A stretch of DNA of 64,000 bases from Burkholderiaceae bacterium (GCA_021463505.1 JAJTYR010000009.1:1-64000); one strand, 5' to 3'; counted from the stretch's first letter, positions 1-9,615 are shown. Numbers and translations: made by a program. Notes: generated from the sequence alone by a model not told the origin.

Positions 1-98
1 TGATCGCGCCGATCGCCATGGAGCAGGGGCTGCGCTTTGCCATCCGCGAGGGCGGGCGCACCGTGGGCGCCGGCGTCGTCGCCAGGGTCGTGCAGTGA
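1..98 (+). CDS. tuf: Elongation factor Tu, C-terminal end (partial)
   Basis: Only the last 31 codons are in the window, read from base 3 to the TGA at 96-98. The peptide has the EF-Tu C-terminal signature ([15 protein letters not shown], then RTVGAGVV), part of beta-barrel domain 3 that contacts aminoacyl-tRNA. EF-Tu is the cytosolic GTPase that delivers aminoacyl-tRNA to the ribosome. Its position just before rpsJ is the usual str-S10 junction. The 5' end lies outside the window. Confidence 0.95.
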   Translation, partial: IAPIAMEQGLRFAIREGGRTVGAGVVARVVQ

Positions 99-111
99 CG
101 AGATTCGCCGC

Positions 112-140
112 GGGGCGCCGGTGCGCCCCGTCCGTTCTTT
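112..140 (+). terminator. Candidate intrinsic terminator after tuf
   Basis: GGGGCGC (112-118) and GCGCCCC (123-129) form a perfect 7-bp GC stem with a 4-base loop, followed by the T-rich stretch GTCCGTTCTTT. It lies 14 bases after the tuf stop and 43 bases before rpsJ, where it could end or attenuate readthrough from the str operon. The T-tract is interrupted, so termination may be partial. Confidence 0.55.
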
Positions 141-182
141 AGACCGCAGCCGCGCGCTGCACCGTTCTTTGGGATACCCATC

Positions 183-515
183 ATGCAGAACCAGAAGATC
201 CGCATCCGCCTGAAGGCCTTCGACTACCGGCTGATCGACCAGTCGGCGGCCGAGATCGTCGACACGGCCAAGCGCACCGGAGCCGTGGTGCGCGGCCCCG
301 TGCCGCTGCCCACGCGCATCCAGCGCTACGACGTGCTGCGCTCGCCGCACGTCAACAAGACATCCCGCGACCAGTTCGAGATCCGCACGCACCAGCGTCT
401 GATGGACATCGTCGATCCCACCGACAAGACCATCGACGCGCTGACCAAACTCGACCTGCCGGCCGGTGTGGACGTGAAGATCTACGTGCAGCAGGCCGAG
501 GGCTGGAGGGGCTGA
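183..515 (+). CDS. rpsJ: 30S ribosomal protein S10 / NusE
   Basis: S10 is a small-subunit head protein and, as NusE, partners NusB in transcription antitermination. The 110-aa product begins [19 protein letters not shown] and contains the conserved [15 protein letters not shown] stretch; most S10 proteins are about 103 aa, and a few extra residues (AEGWRG) sit at the C-terminus. It is the first gene of the S10 block after tuf. Unlike the compact enterobacterial operon, it is separated from rplC by 251 bases holding a strong promoter. Confidence 0.97.
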   Translation: MQNQKIRIRLKAFDYRLIDQSAAEIVDTAKRTGAVVRGPVPLPTRIQRYDVLRSPHVNKTSRDQFEIRTHQRLMDIVDPTDKTIDALTKLDLPAGVDVKIYVQQAEGWRG

Positions 516-649
516 CGGCGCTTCGCGATCCCCGGGCCCGGTGTTTTCGCCGCCCGGGGCGGGGCCCGCGCCGCCGGCGGGCAGTGGCGCATGGCGCAAC
601 GCGATCGCCGGCCGGGTCGATCTGGCCGTTGTGCAGGAAGCGTCTCGAA

Positions 650-678
650 TTGCCACTCGCACTGCCGCCTGCTATGAT
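650..678 (+). promoter_or_regulatory. Sigma70-type promoter for rplC
   Basis: TTGCCA (650-655) and TATGAT (673-678) are separated by exactly 17 bases, a near-consensus sigma70 promoter in the otherwise GC-rich rpsJ-rplC gap. The predicted start near base 685 gives a leader of about 80 nt before the rplC ATG at 767. It would let the rplC-rpsQ genes be transcribed independently of tuf and rpsJ. Confidence 0.7.
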
Positions 679-732
679 CGCGGTCTTTTTCCGGGTCGAC
701 CCGCCTCGCGCAGGGGCGGCCCGAGCATCACA

Positions 733-760
733 CCCGGCCAACCGCAGCCGGGATCGGGAG
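733..760 (+). promoter_or_regulatory. Leader hairpin and Shine-Dalgarno of rplC
   Basis: CCCGGC (733-738) pairs with GCCGGG (747-752) across an 8-base loop, ending three bases before the Shine-Dalgarno GGGAG (756-760). Further upstream is the perfect palindrome CGGGTCGACCCG (692-703). Such structures in a ribosomal leader are candidates for autogenous control, known for L4 on the S10 leader of E. coli, but no homology to that leader is claimed. Confidence 0.4.
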
Positions 761-766
761 AAAACA

Positions 767-1438
767 ATGAGCCTTGGCCTTGTGGGACGCAAGGTCGGCA
801 TGATGCGCATCTTCACCGACGATGGCGACTCCATTCCGGTGACGGTGCTCGACGTGTCGGACAACCGCGTCACCCAGATCAAGACCGTCGAGAACGACGG
901 TTACAGCGCAGTGCAACTCACCTACGGCAAGCGCCGCGCCACCCGCGTCACCAGGCCGCTGGCCGGGCACTTCGCGAAAGCGGGGGTCGAGGCCGGCAGC
1001 ATCGTTCGCGAATTCCACGTTGCTCCCGAGGCGCTGGGCGACCTGAAGCCGGGCGCGGTCGTGCAGGTCGGGATCTTCTCGGCCGGCCAGAAAGTCGACG
1101 TGCACGGCACCTCGATCGGCAAGGGCTTCGCCGGCACGATCAAGCGTCACAATTTCGGCTCGGGCCGCGCCTCGCACGGCAACTCGCGTTCGCACAACGT
1201 GCCGGGCTCGATCGGCATGGCGCAGGATCCGGGTCGCGTATTCCCGGGCAAGCGCATGTCGGGCCATCTCGGCGCGGTCGCCAGCACGGTGCAGAACCTC
1301 GAGGTCGCCCGCGTCGACGCCGAGCGCGGTCTGCTGATGGTGCGTGGCGCGGTGCCCGGCTCGAGGAACGGCAACGTCGTCGTGACCCCGACGGTGCGCA
1401 CACCGTCCCCGGGCAAGCGCGCGGCGAGCCAGGCGTGA
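767..1438 (+). CDS. rplC: 50S ribosomal protein L3
   Basis: L3 is an early-assembly large-subunit protein whose loop approaches the peptidyl transferase centre. The ORF track opens at 584, but the family N-terminus [12 protein letters not shown] begins at ATG 767, preceded by GGGAG at 756-760; this gives 223 aa against about 209 in E. coli. The central glycine- and histidine-rich loop ([20 protein letters not shown]) contains the family's conserved Q-containing segment downstream (GMAQDPGRV). The C-terminal tail PGKRAASQA is a modest extension. rplD follows after 13 bases. Confidence 0.96.
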   Translation: MSLGLVGRKVGMMRIFTDDGDSIPVTVLDVSDNRVTQIKTVENDGYSAVQLTYGKRRATRVTRPLAGHFAKAGVEAGSIVREFHVAPEALGDLKPGAVVQVGIFSAGQKVDVHGTSIGKGFAGTIKRHNFGSGRASHGNSRSHNVPGSIGMAQDPGRVFPGKRMSGHLGAVASTVQNLEVARVDAERGLLMVRGAVPGSRNGNVVVTPTVRTPSPGKRAASQA

Positions 1439-1451
1439 GGAGCGTGAGCCC

Positions 1452-2084
1452 ATGGAACTGAACCTGCTCGACGCCACCGGCCAGCCTGCAGCGAAGGTCG
1501 AGGCGCCGGATACCATTTTCGGCCGTGAGTTCAACGAACCGCTGATTCACCAGGTGGTGGTTGCCTATCGGGCGAACGGTCGCAGCGCGAACCGTGCGCA
1601 GAAGGACCGCGGCGCCGTCAGACACTCCACCAAGAAACCGTTTCGCCAGAAAGGCACCGGGCGGGCGCGCGCCGGCATGACCTCCAGCCCGCTGTGGCGT
1701 GGCGGCGGCAGGATCTTCCCGAATTCGCCCGAAGAGAACTTCTCGCACAAGGTGAACCGGAAGATGTATCGGGCTGGCGTCTGCTCGATCCTCTCGCAAC
1801 TCGTGCGCGAAGGCCGCGTCGCGGTCATCGAGGACATCGCGGTCGACGCCCCGAAGACCCGCTTGCTCGCCGGCAAGCTCGAGGCGATGGGCATGGGCCT
1901 GAACGGCAAGTCGGTGCTGGTCATTACCGACAACCTCGACGAGAACCTCTACCTCGCGTCGCGCAACCTGCCGCACGTGCTGGTGGTCGAGCCGCGTCAC
2001 GCCGACCCGGTGTCGCTGGTGCACTTCAGCAACGTGTTGATCACCAGGCCCGCACTGGCCAGAGTCCAGGAGATGCTGGGATGA
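1452..2084 (+). CDS. rplD: 50S ribosomal protein L4
   Basis: L4 binds 23S rRNA domain I, lines the exit tunnel, and in enterobacteria represses the S10 operon by attenuation and translational control. The 210-aa protein shows the internal tunnel loop ([17 protein letters not shown]) and the C-terminal [15 protein letters not shown]. Length is typical. An AGGAG overlapping the rplC stop serves as ribosome binding site. Its stop overlaps the rplW start in an ATGA arrangement, implying translational coupling. Confidence 0.97.
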   Translation: MELNLLDATGQPAAKVEAPDTIFGREFNEPLIHQVVVAYRANGRSANRAQKDRGAVRHSTKKPFRQKGTGRARAGMTSSPLWRGGGRIFPNSPEENFSHKVNRKMYRAGVCSILSQLVREGRVAVIEDIAVDAPKTRLLAGKLEAMGMGLNGKSVLVITDNLDENLYLASRNLPHVLVVEPRHADPVSLVHFSNVLITRPALARVQEMLG

Positions 2085-2377
2085 AACAGGAACGTCTGAT
2101 GACGGTGCTCGTGGCGCCCATCGTCTCCGAGAAGGCGACGATGGTCGCCGAGAAGAACGGCCAGGTGGCGTTCCGCGTGCTGCAGGACGCGACCCGGGAC
2201 GAGATCAGGGCTGCGGTGGAACTGCTGTTCAAGGTCCAGGTCGAGTCGGTGCAGGTGCTCAACCAGAAGGGCAAGCAGAAGCGCTTCGGCCGCTTCAACG
2301 GCCGCCGGCGCCACGTCCGCAAGGCCTACGTGAGCCTCGAGCCGGGCCAGGAAATCAACTTCGCGGAGGCCATCTAG
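2081..2377 (+). CDS. rplW: 50S ribosomal protein L23
   Basis: L23 sits at the tunnel exit and docks trigger factor and the signal recognition particle. ATG 2081 overlaps the L4 stop (ATGA) and gives 98 aa beginning [20 protein letters not shown]; a second Met at 2099 is possible, but the longer form matches the usual length of about 100 aa. The conserved [11 protein letters not shown] and [11 protein letters not shown] stretches are present. The ORF track line starting at 1694 is mostly a shadow of rplD. The stop directly abuts the rplB ATG. Confidence 0.95.
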   Translation: MKQERLMTVLVAPIVSEKATMVAEKNGQVAFRVLQDATRDEIRAAVELLFKVQVESVQVLNQKGKQKRFGRFNGRRRHVRKAYVSLEPGQEINFAEAI

Positions 2378-3196
2378 ATGGCGGTCGTCAAGACGAAACC
2401 GACTTCGCCGGGCCGTCGCGCGATGGTGAAGATCGTGACGCCGGGCCTGCACAAGGGCGGCCCGGTGCCCGCGCTGACGGAATCGAAGAAGCGCGGCTCG
2501 GGGCGCAACAACCTGGGCCACATCACCACGCGGCACAAGGGCGGCGGGCACAAGGCGCACTACCGGGTGGTGGATTTCCGCCGCAACAAGGACGGCGTCC
2601 CGGCCCGGGTCGAACGTATCGAATACGACCCGAACCGCAGCGCGCACATCGCCCTGCTGTGCTATGCCGACGGCGAGCGCCGCTACATCCTGGCGCCACG
2701 CGGCATTGTCCCCGGGGCGATGCTGATGAGCGGAGCCGAGGCGCCGATCCGGGCCGGCAACGCGCTGCCCATCCGCAACATCCCGGTGGGTTCGTCGATC
2801 CACTGCATCGAGATGCTGCCGGGCAAGGGTGCGCAGCTTGCGCGCTCCGCGGGCACTTCGGTGCGGCTGCTGGCGCGCGAAGGCGCGTACGCGCAGCTGC
2901 GGCTGCGCTCGGGCGAGATCCGCAAGGTACATATCGAGTGCCGCGCGACGATCGGCGAGGTCGGCAACGAGGAGCACAGTCTTCGAACGATCGGCAAGGC
3001 TGGTGCGAACCGCTGGCGCGGCATCCGCCCGACCGTTCGGGGTATCTGCATGAACCCGGTCGACCATCCGCATGGCGGCCGCTCCAATGGCGGCGGCCAC
3101 CCGGTCTCCCCGTGGGGCGCTCCGACCAAGGGCTTCAAGACGCGTCGCAACAAGCGCACCGACACGATGATCGTGCAGCGCCGCGGCCGCAAGTAA
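2378..3196 (+). CDS. rplB: 50S ribosomal protein L2
   Basis: L2 is required for subunit association and peptidyl transferase activity. The 272-aa protein has the RNA-binding domain, the [18 protein letters not shown] segment, and the C-terminal [10 protein letters not shown] motif containing the essential histidine. E. coli L2 is 273 aa. It starts immediately after the rplW stop, and rpsS follows after 22 bases. Confidence 0.98.
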   Translation: MAVVKTKPTSPGRRAMVKIVTPGLHKGGPVPALTESKKRGSGRNNLGHITTRHKGGGHKAHYRVVDFRRNKDGVPARVERIEYDPNRSAHIALLCYADGERRYILAPRGIVPGAMLMSGAEAPIRAGNALPIRNIPVGSSIHCIEMLPGKGAQLARSAGTSVRLLAREGAYAQLRLRSGEIRKVHIECRATIGEVGNEEHSLRTIGKAGANRWRGIRPTVRGICMNPVDHPHGGRSNGGGHPVSPWGAPTKGFKTRRNKRTDTMIVQRRGRK

Positions 3197-3218
3197 ACAG
3201 GCGAGTGACGAGCAAGTT

Positions 3219-3500
3219 ATGGCACGTTCAGTCAAGAAAGGGCCCTTCGTCGACGCCCACCTGATGCACAAGGTGGACGTCGCGCTGGCCACCAAGGACA
3301 AGAAACCGATCCGCACCTGGTCGCGCCGTTCGACGGTCGTGCCCGAGTTCATCGGGTTGACGATCGCGGTGCACAACGGCAAGCAGCACGTGCCGGTGTT
3401 CATCAACGAGAACATGGTGGGCCACAAGCTGGGCGAGTTCGCGCTGACCCGCACATTCAAGGGGCACGCGGCCGACAAGAAGGCGCCGGTGAAGCGCTAA
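3219..3500 (+). CDS. rpsS: 30S ribosomal protein S19
   Basis: S19 is a head protein that forms a complex with S13 near the A-site tRNA. The 93-aa product begins [15 protein letters not shown] and carries [16 protein letters not shown] and the C-terminal [13 protein letters not shown], all family hallmarks. Length is standard. It lies 12 bases upstream of rplV, whose ribosome binding site is AGGGGAA. Confidence 0.97.
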   Translation: MARSVKKGPFVDAHLMHKVDVALATKDKKPIRTWSRRSTVVPEFIGLTIAVHNGKQHVPVFINENMVGHKLGEFALTRTFKGHAADKKAPVKR

Positions 3501-3512
3501 GGGGAACGAAAC

Positions 3513-3845
3513 ATGCAAACCCAGGCCATCCTGCGCGGAGTACACCTGTCGGCCCAGAAGGGCCGGCTGGTGGCCGACATGGTGCGCGGCAAGCCGGTCG
3601 AGCAGGCGCTGAGCATCCTCGCCTTCTCGCCGAAGAAGGCGTCGAAGATCGTCAGGAAGGTGCTCGAGTCGGCGATCGCCAATGCCGAGCACAACGACGG
3701 CGCCGACGTCGACGAACTCGAGGTCACGGCGATCCACGTCGAAAAGGGCACGTCGATGCGGCGCTTTCACGCCCGCGCGAAAGGCCGCGGCTGCCGGATC
3801 GAGAAGCAGACCTGCCACATCTACGTCACCGTCGGCGACAGGTAA
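3513..3845 (+). CDS. rplV: 50S ribosomal protein L22
   Basis: L22 contacts all 23S domains, and its beta-hairpin lines the tunnel with L4; changes in that hairpin can cause macrolide resistance. The 110-aa product has the conserved [22 protein letters not shown] region and the hairpin sequence around [16 protein letters not shown]. Length matches E. coli (110 aa). No unusual residues were noticed. Confidence 0.97.
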   Translation: MQTQAILRGVHLSAQKGRLVADMVRGKPVEQALSILAFSPKKASKIVRKVLESAIANAEHNDGADVDELEVTAIHVEKGTSMRRFHARAKGRGCRIEKQTCHIYVTVGDR

Positions 3846-3863
3846 GGGCCCGGAAGGAACCAC

Positions 3864-4742
<879 letters not shown>

Positions 4743-4745
4743 GCG

Positions 4746-5162
4746 ATGCTGCAACCCGCTCGACGCAAGTACAGGAAAGAGCAGAAAGGCCGCAACAAGG
4801 GCATTGCCACGCGCGGCACCTCGGTTTCGTTCGGCGACTTCGGCCTGAAGGCCACCGGCCGCGGCCGCCTGACGGCGCGCCAGATCGAGGCCGCGCGCCG
4901 GGCGATGACGCGCCACATCAAGCGTGGCGGCCGGGTCTGGATCCGCATCTTCCCCGACAAGCCGGTTTCGAAGAAGCCGGCCGAGGTCCGCATGGGCAAC
5001 GGCAAGGGCAACCCCGAGTACTACGTGGCCGAGATTCAACCGGGCAAGGTGCTCTACGAGATGGACGGCGTGAACGAGACGCTGGCCCGCGAGGCATTTG
5101 CCCTCGCGGCAGCCAAGCTGCCGATCGGGACGATCTTCGTCTCCCGCATGGTCGGGGCCTGA
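4746..5162 (+). CDS. rplP: 50S ribosomal protein L16
   Basis: L16 organises the A-site and the binding of translation factors on the large subunit. The 138-aa product starts [19 protein letters not shown] and contains [22 protein letters not shown] and the [12 protein letters not shown] stretch typical of the family. Length is within two residues of E. coli. The start is 3 bases after the rpsC stop, consistent with coupled translation. Confidence 0.97.
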   Translation: MLQPARRKYRKEQKGRNKGIATRGTSVSFGDFGLKATGRGRLTARQIEAARRAMTRHIKRGGRVWIRIFPDKPVSKKPAEVRMGNGKGNPEYYVAEIQPGKVLYEMDGVNETLAREAFALAAAKLPIGTIFVSRMVGA

Positions 5163-5191
5163 GCGCCACCGGCGACAACAAGGGCAGGAAC

Positions 5192-5386
5192 ATGAAAGCC
5201 AAAGAGCTGCGCGCCAGGGATTCCGTGGCGCTCGGGAAGGAACTCGGCGAATTGCTCAAGGCGCACTTCTCGCTGCGCATGCAGATCGCCACGCAGCAAC
5301 TCACCAACACCAGCCAGCTCGGCAAGACGCGTCGCGACATCGCGCGCGTGCGCACCGTGATGAACGAGAAGGCGGCTGCCAAATGA
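5192..5386 (+). CDS. rpmC: 50S ribosomal protein L29
   Basis: L29 is a small two-helix protein near the tunnel exit, next to L23. ATG 5192, preceded by AGGGCAGGAA, gives 64 aa: [14 protein letters not shown], then a helical segment ending in NEKAAAK. The gene hides inside a longer track ORF (4361-5386) whose upstream part is a shadow of rpsC and rplP. Its stop overlaps the rpsQ start as ATGA. Confidence 0.94.
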   Translation: MKAKELRARDSVALGKELGELLKAHFSLRMQIATQQLTNTSQLGKTRRDIARVRTVMNEKAAAK

Positions 5387-5673
5387 CGACGAATCAGGCG
5401 ACGGCGGACGCTCCCGCCGCCAGGACCGCGGTCAAGCGCACGCTGGTCGGGCGCGTGGTCAGCAACAGGATGCAGAAGACGGTCACGGTGCTGATCGAGC
5501 GCCGCGTCAAGCATCCGGTGTATGGCAAGTACATCGTGCGCAGCACCCGATGCCACGCGCACGCCGAGTCGCCCTACAACGAAGGCGACCTGGTCGAGAT
5601 CCAGGAATGCCGCCCGGTGTCGCGCACCAAGGCGTGGAAGGTGACCAGGCTGGTGACTGCGGCCTCCGCCTGA
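5383..5673 (+). CDS. rpsQ: 30S ribosomal protein S17
   Basis: S17 is an OB-fold primary binder of 16S rRNA. ATG 5383 overlaps the L29 stop and gives 96 aa. The OB-fold core [24 protein letters not shown] and the conserved [12 protein letters not shown] are present. The first 18 residues ([18 protein letters not shown]) are a short extension relative to E. coli S17. It is the last gene before the 224-base gap containing the rplN promoter. Confidence 0.95.
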   Translation: MTTNQATADAPAARTAVKRTLVGRVVSNRMQKTVTVLIERRVKHPVYGKYIVRSTRCHAHAESPYNEGDLVEIQECRPVSRTKAWKVTRLVTAASA

Positions 5674-5755
5674 GGCCCGGACGCCGTCGCGGGCGCGCGC
5701 TCGCGGCGGCCGGGGGCGAGCCGCTGCGGACGCCGCGACCCTGGAACAGACTGGC

Positions 5756-5784
5756 TTGCGTGACCACCGCGCGCATGCGATAAT
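5756..5784 (+). promoter_or_regulatory. Sigma70-type promoter for rplN and the spc genes
   Basis: TTGCGT (5756-5761) and GATAAT (5779-5784) are spaced by 17 bases. The -10 matches the consensus in five of six positions and the -35 in four. Transcription from about base 5791 would give a leader of roughly 105 nt before rplN. The site lies in the 224-base rpsQ-rplN gap, at the classical S10/spc operon border. Confidence 0.7.
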
Positions 5785-5791
5785 ATTCGGC

Positions 5792-5821
5792 TCTGGTTGG
5801 CGCTCGGCTGTCGCCGCCAGA
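5792..5821 (+). promoter_or_regulatory. Leader hairpin upstream of rplN
   Basis: TCTGG (5792-5796) pairs with CCAGA (5817-5821), and inside it GGCG (5799-5802) pairs with CGCC (5812-5815), giving a two-part stem at the predicted 5' end of the rplN transcript. Downstream, CCGCGAGCGG occurs twice (5849-5858 and 5869-5878), exactly 20 bases apart. A regulatory role is only inferred. Confidence 0.35.
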
Positions 5822-5897
5822 TCACCCAAACCACGGGACCAATACTGACCGCGAGCGGGCCCGCCAGGCCGCGAGCGGATCAAGTTGGGGCAGACAA

Positions 5898-6266
5898 ATG
5901 ATCCAGATGCAAACGACGCTGGACGTCGCCGACAATACCGGCGCGCGCTCGGTCATGTGTATCAAGGTGCTCGGCGGCTCGAAGCGCCGCTACGCCGGCA
6001 TCGGCGACATCATCAAGGTCTCGGTGAAGGACGCGCAACCGCGCGGCCGAGTGAAGAAGGGCGAGATCTACAACGCGGTGGTCGTGCGTACGGCCAAGGG
6101 CGTGCGTCGCCAGGACGGCTCGCTGATCCGCTTCGATGGCAACGCCGCGGTCCTGCTCAACGCGAAACTCGAGCCGATCGGCACCCGCATTTTCGGGCCG
6201 GTCACGCGCGAACTGCGCACCGAGCGTTTCATGAAGATCGTTTCGCTCGCACCGGAGGTGATCTGA
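5898..6266 (+). CDS. rplN: 50S ribosomal protein L14
   Basis: L14 is a universally conserved beta-barrel protein at the subunit interface, contacting 16S helix 14 and bound by the silencing factor RsfS. The 122-aa sequence begins [33 protein letters not shown] and is canonical throughout. A GGGGC ribosome binding site lies about 10 bases upstream. The TGA stop shares one base with the rplX ATG. Confidence 0.98.
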   Translation: MIQMQTTLDVADNTGARSVMCIKVLGGSKRRYAGIGDIIKVSVKDAQPRGRVKKGEIYNAVVVRTAKGVRRQDGSLIRFDGNAAVLLNAKLEPIGTRIFGPVTRELRTERFMKIVSLAPEVI

Positions 6267-6583
6267 TGCAGAAGATCCGCAAAGGCGACGAAGTGATCGT
6301 CGTCGCCGGGCGCGACAAGGGCAAGCGCGGCACGGTGCTGCGCCGGGTCGATGCCGCGCACCTGGTCGTCGAAGGCGTGAACGTCGTCAAGAAACACGTT
6401 CGCCCGAACCCGATGAAGGGCCAGACGGGCGGCATCGTCGACAAGTCGATGCCGATCGACCAGTCGAACGTGATGCTGCTCAATCCGGCCACCGGAAAGG
6501 GCGATCGCGTCGGCGTGAAGACGCTCGAGGATGGCCGCAAGGTCCGGGTCTTCCGGTCCAACGGCGAAATGGTGAATGCATGA
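6266..6583 (+). CDS. rplX: 50S ribosomal protein L24
   Basis: L24 is an assembly-initiator protein that binds the 5' end of 23S rRNA. ATG 6266 overlaps the L14 stop (TGATG) and gives 105 aa. The KOW motif is visible in [24 protein letters not shown], followed by [15 protein letters not shown]. The track ORF from 5885 is mostly an rplN shadow. A triplicated 14-base repeat begins in its last codons. Confidence 0.96.
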   Translation: MQKIRKGDEVIVVAGRDKGKRGTVLRRVDAAHLVVEGVNVVKKHVRPNPMKGQTGGIVDKSMPIDQSNVMLLNPATGKGDRVGVKTLEDGRKVRVFRSNGEMVNA

Positions 6584-6612
6584 GGGTGAACGCCCGGGGG
6601 TGAATGCCCGGG
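6571..6612 (+). repeat. Three-copy 14-bp tandem repeat at the rplX-rplE junction
   Basis: GGTGAATGCATGAG (6571), GGTGAACGCCCGGG (6585) and GGTGAATGCCCGGG (6599) are successive 14-mers. The second and third differ at one base. The array starts inside the rplX 3' end and fills most of the gap before rplE. It looks like a local tandem duplication that lengthened the spacer. Confidence 0.7.
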
Positions 6613-6630
6613 TCACATTGGGAAATCGAA

Positions 6631-7170
6631 ATGGCTCGCCTGCAACAGCACTACCGCGACAAGGTCGTCCCCGACCTGATGACGAAGTTCGGCTACAGGT
6701 CGGTGATGCAGGTGCCGCGCATCACCAAGATCACGCTGAACATGGGCGTGTCGGAGGCGGTGGCGGACAAGAAGGTCCTCGACAACGCCTCGGCCGACCT
6801 CACGAAGATCGCCGGCCAGAAGGTCGTCACGACCCGCGCGAAGAAGGCGATCGCGGGCTTCAAGATCCGCGCCGGCTACCCGATCGGCTGCATGGTCACG
6901 CTGCGCGGCGAGCGCATGTTCGAGTTCCTCGATCGCCTGGTCACGATCGCGCTGCCGCGGGTGCGCGACTTCCGTGGCATCTCCGGCAAGGCGTTCGACG
7001 GCCGCGGCAACTACAACATCGGGGTGAAGGAACAGATCATCTTCCCCGAGATCGAGTACGACAAGGTCGATGCGCTGCGTGGCCTGAACATCAGCATCAC
7101 CACCACCGCGAAGAACGACGAGGAAGCCAGGGCGCTGCTGGCCGCCTTCAGGTTCCCGTTCCGCAACTGA
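6631..7170 (+). CDS. rplE: 50S ribosomal protein L5
   Basis: L5 binds 5S rRNA and contacts P-site tRNA in the central protuberance. ATG 6631 ([17 protein letters not shown]), preceded by GGGAA at 6620-6624, gives 179 aa as in E. coli; the track start at 6604 would add nine uncharacteristic residues. Conserved parts include [35 protein letters not shown] and the C-terminal [14 protein letters not shown]. Confidence 0.96.
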   Translation: MARLQQHYRDKVVPDLMTKFGYRSVMQVPRITKITLNMGVSEAVADKKVLDNASADLTKIAGQKVVTTRAKKAIAGFKIRAGYPIGCMVTLRGERMFEFLDRLVTIALPRVRDFRGISGKAFDGRGNYNIGVKEQIIFPEIEYDKVDALRGLNISITTTAKNDEEARALLAAFRFPFRN

Positions 7171-7187
7171 ATCGAGGAAGCACAAAA

Positions 7188-7493
7188 GTGGCCAAACTCG
7201 CCATGATCAACCGCGACCTGAAGCGTCAGGCGATGGTGCGCAGGTTCGCCGCCCGACGCAAGGCGCTCGGGGCGATCATCGCCGACCAGTCGCTGTCCCA
7301 GGAAGATCGCTATCAGGCGCGCCTGAAGCTGCAGGCCCTGCCGCGCGATTCCAGCCCGACGCGGCTGCGCAATCGCTGCGAAATCACGGGGCGCCCGCGC
7401 GGCACCTTCCGCAAGTTCGGGCTCGGGCGCAACAAACTTCGCGAGGTCGCGATGCGCGGCGAAATCCCGGGCCTGACCAAGGCGAGCTGGTAA
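7188..7493 (+). CDS. rpsN: 30S ribosomal protein S14 (zinc-free long type)
   Basis: S14 helps assemble the 30S head. The start is GTG 7188, with a strong GAGGAAG 7 bases upstream, giving 101 aa beginning (M)[13 protein letters not shown]. The core [24 protein letters not shown] is clear, and the paired CXXC zinc motifs of the short S14 form are absent, so this is the long zinc-independent type. The track ORF from 6576 is a shadow of rplE upstream of this point. Confidence 0.95.
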   Translation: MAKLAMINRDLKRQAMVRRFAARRKALGAIIADQSLSQEDRYQARLKLQALPRDSSPTRLRNRCEITGRPRGTFRKFGLGRNKLREVAMRGEIPGLTKASW

Positions 7494-7507
7494 ACGAGGA
7501 ATCCATC

Positions 7508-7903
7508 ATGAGCATGAGCGATCCGGTCGCCGACATGTTCACGCGCATCCGCAACGCGCAGCGCGTCGAAAAGGAATCGGTGTCAATGCCGTCGTCCAAG
7601 CTGAAAGTGGCGATCGCGCAGGTCCTGAAGGACGAGGGTTACATCGACGGCTTCGCGGTCAAGGGCGAAGGCGTCAGGAACGAGCTCGAAGTCCAGCTCA
7701 AGTACTACGCCGGCCGCCCCGTCATCGAGCGGCTCGAGCGGGTTTCGCGGCCCGGACTGCGTGTCTACCGCGGTCGCGATGCGCTGCCGCAGGTGATGAA
7801 CGGTCTGGGCGTGGCAATCGTCACCACGCCCAGGGGCGTCATGACCGACCGCCGTGCGCGCGCCAGCGGCGTGGGCGGCGAAGTCATCGCCTACGTGGCC
7901 TGA
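7508..7903 (+). CDS. rpsH: 30S ribosomal protein S8
   Basis: S8 nucleates assembly of the 30S central domain and in E. coli represses the spc operon by binding mRNA at rplE. The 131-aa protein opens [18 protein letters not shown], and the C-terminal RNA-binding region has [18 protein letters not shown]. Length matches the family. I could not identify an S8-type binding site in the rplE region by eye. Confidence 0.97.
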   Translation: MSMSDPVADMFTRIRNAQRVEKESVSMPSSKLKVAIAQVLKDEGYIDGFAVKGEGVRNELEVQLKYYAGRPVIERLERVSRPGLRVYRGRDALPQVMNGLGVAIVTTPRGVMTDRRARASGVGGEVIAYVA

Positions 7904-7914
7904 CGGAGGTTGGC

Positions 7915-8448
7915 ATGTCCCGAGTAGGCAAGAATCCGGTCGTCGTGCCGGCAGGCGTCGAAGTGGCGCTGTCCGGCGGCGCGATCACCGTCAAGGGTCC
8001 GCTGGGAACGTTGACGCAACGGATCGACCCGCTGGTGGCAATCACCCGCGACGGCGCGCAACTCGGTTTTCCGCCGGCCGACGGGAGCCGCGAGGCGAAC
8101 GCGATGAGCGGCACCTACCGTGCGCTGGTGGCCAACATGGTGCAGGGCGTCTCGAAGGGTTTCGAGAAGAAGCTGCAACTCGTCGGCACCGGCTACCGGG
8201 CGCAGGCGCAGGGCGCGAACCTGAACCTGTCGCTCGGGTTCTCGCACCCGGTGGTCTATCGGCTGCCGGCCGGCGTGAAGGCCGAGACGCCCACGCAGAC
8301 CGACATCGTGATCAAGGGCCCCGACAAGCAGGTGGTCGGCCAGGTCGCCGCCGAGATCCGCGCGTTTCGCGAACCCGAGCCATACAAGGGCAAGGGCGTG
8401 CGCTACGCCGACGAGCGTGTGGCGTTGAAGGAAGTGAAGAAGAAGTAG
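7915..8448 (+). CDS. rplF: 50S ribosomal protein L6
   Basis: L6 lies near the sarcin-ricin loop and helps late 50S maturation. The 177-aa protein starts [15 protein letters not shown], shows the two-domain L6 repeat, and ends with the typical [21 protein letters not shown] segment and a lysine-rich tail. The GGAGG ribosome binding site precedes ATG 7915. rplR follows after 30 bases. Confidence 0.97.
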   Translation: MSRVGKNPVVVPAGVEVALSGGAITVKGPLGTLTQRIDPLVAITRDGAQLGFPPADGSREANAMSGTYRALVANMVQGVSKGFEKKLQLVGTGYRAQAQGANLNLSLGFSHPVVYRLPAGVKAETPTQTDIVIKGPDKQVVGQVAAEIRAFREPEPYKGKGVRYADERVALKEVKKK

Positions 8449-8478
8449 GCCCTTTGGCCGCTTCCGGGGAATCGACCG

Positions 8479-8844
8479 ATGGACAAGAACCAATCCCGTC
8501 TGCGCCGCGCCCGCCAGACACGGCTGAAGATCCGCGAACTGCGGGCTCGCCGCCTGACGGTGCATCGCACCCACCTGCACATCTACGCCAGCATCCTCGA
8601 CGACGCCGGCGAGAAGGTGCTCGTTTCGGCCTCGACCGTCGAGCAGGAGGTCCGTGCGCAACTGGCGGGCCGGCAGGGTCGCGGCGGCAACGCCAGCGCC
8701 GCCGCGCTGGTGGGCAAGCGCCTGGCCGAGAAGGCTCTGGCGGCAGGCATCGAAAGCGTGGCCTTCGATCGCAGCGGCTACCGTTTCCACGGGCGCGTGA
8801 AGGCGCTCGCCGAAGCGGCGCGCGAAGCGGGTCTGAAGTTCTGA
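8479..8844 (+). CDS. rplR: 50S ribosomal protein L18
   Basis: L18 binds 5S rRNA together with L5 and L25 in the central protuberance. The 121-aa product (E. coli 117) carries [18 protein letters not shown] and the C-terminal [26 protein letters not shown], the most conserved part of the family. Ribosome binding site is GGGGAA about 10 bases upstream. Confidence 0.97.
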   Translation: MDKNQSRLRRARQTRLKIRELRARRLTVHRTHLHIYASILDDAGEKVLVSASTVEQEVRAQLAGRQGRGGNASAAALVGKRLAEKALAAGIESVAFDRSGYRFHGRVKALAEAAREAGLKF

Positions 8845-8860
8845 GCGGACGGATTCGAAC

Positions 8861-9388
8861 ATGGCAAAGATCCAGGCGAAAGTGGCCGGCAAGAGCGCCG
8901 AGGAGCGCGACGACGGCCTGCGCGAGAAGATGATCGCGGTCAACCGCGTCACCAAGGTCGTCAAGGGCGGCCGCATCCTTGGCTTCGCGGCGCTCACCGT
9001 GGTCGGTGACGGCGACGGTCGCATCGGCATGGGCAAGGGCAAGTCGCGCGAGGTGCCGGTGGCGGTGCAGAAGGCGATGGACGAGGCGCGGCGCAAGCTG
9101 GTCAAGGTTCCGTTGCGCGGCGGCACGCTGCATCACCAGGTCATGGGGCGCCACGGCGCCTCGGTGGTGATGCTCAAGCCGGCGCCCGATGGCACCGGCA
9201 TCATTGCCGGCGGGCCGATGCGCGCGATCTTCGAGGTGATGGGCGTCAGCAACGTGGTCGCCAAGAGCCACGGTTCGTCGAATCCGTACAACCTGGTTCG
9301 CGCGACGCTCGACGCGTTGCGCAACCTGAACACACCGGCCGAAATCGCGGCCAAGCGCGGGAAGTCCGTCGAGGAGATTCTCGGCTGA
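8861..9388 (+). CDS. rpsE: 30S ribosomal protein S5
   Basis: S5 acts in decoding fidelity and, with S3 and S4, in mRNA unwinding at the entry channel. The 175-aa protein has the double-stranded RNA-binding domain [25 protein letters not shown] and the [14 protein letters not shown] segment, then [20 protein letters not shown] at the end. Length is slightly above E. coli (167 aa). rpmD follows after 47 bases. Confidence 0.97.
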   Translation: MAKIQAKVAGKSAEERDDGLREKMIAVNRVTKVVKGGRILGFAALTVVGDGDGRIGMGKGKSREVPVAVQKAMDEARRKLVKVPLRGGTLHHQVMGRHGASVVMLKPAPDGTGIIAGGPMRAIFEVMGVSNVVAKSHGSSNPYNLVRATLDALRNLNTPAEIAAKRGKSVEEILG

Positions 9389-9435
9389 GCCCTGATGGGC
9401 GTGCCGGCGGTGTGCGCCGGCAGATGGAGAGCACG

Positions 9436-9615
9436 ATGAGCAGGAAGATGCTGAAAGTGACCCTGGTCAAGAGCCCGATCGGCACGCGCGGCACGCACCG
9501 CGCGACCGTGCTCGGCCTGGGGCTGAAGAAGATCAACCAGACGCGCGAACTGGAAGACACGCCCGCGGTGCGCGGAATGATCAACAAGGTGGCGTACCTG
9601 GTCCGGGTGCACTGA
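9436..9615 (+). CDS. rpmD: 50S ribosomal protein L30
   Basis: L30 is a small large-subunit protein contacting 23S domain II and 5S rRNA neighbours. ATG 9436, with GGAGA five bases upstream, yields 59 aa, the usual size; the track start at 9412 adds eight unlikely residues. Family motifs are [20 protein letters not shown] and the C-terminal [18 protein letters not shown]. Confidence 0.94.
   Translation: MSRKMLKVTLVKSPIGTRGTHRATVLGLGLKKINQTRELEDTPAVRGMINKVAYLVRVH

Noticed and set aside
541-1461. 306-aa frame covering rplC in another phase
   Set aside because: Arg/Gly-rich shadow of rplC; the L3 frame from 767 has all family motifs.
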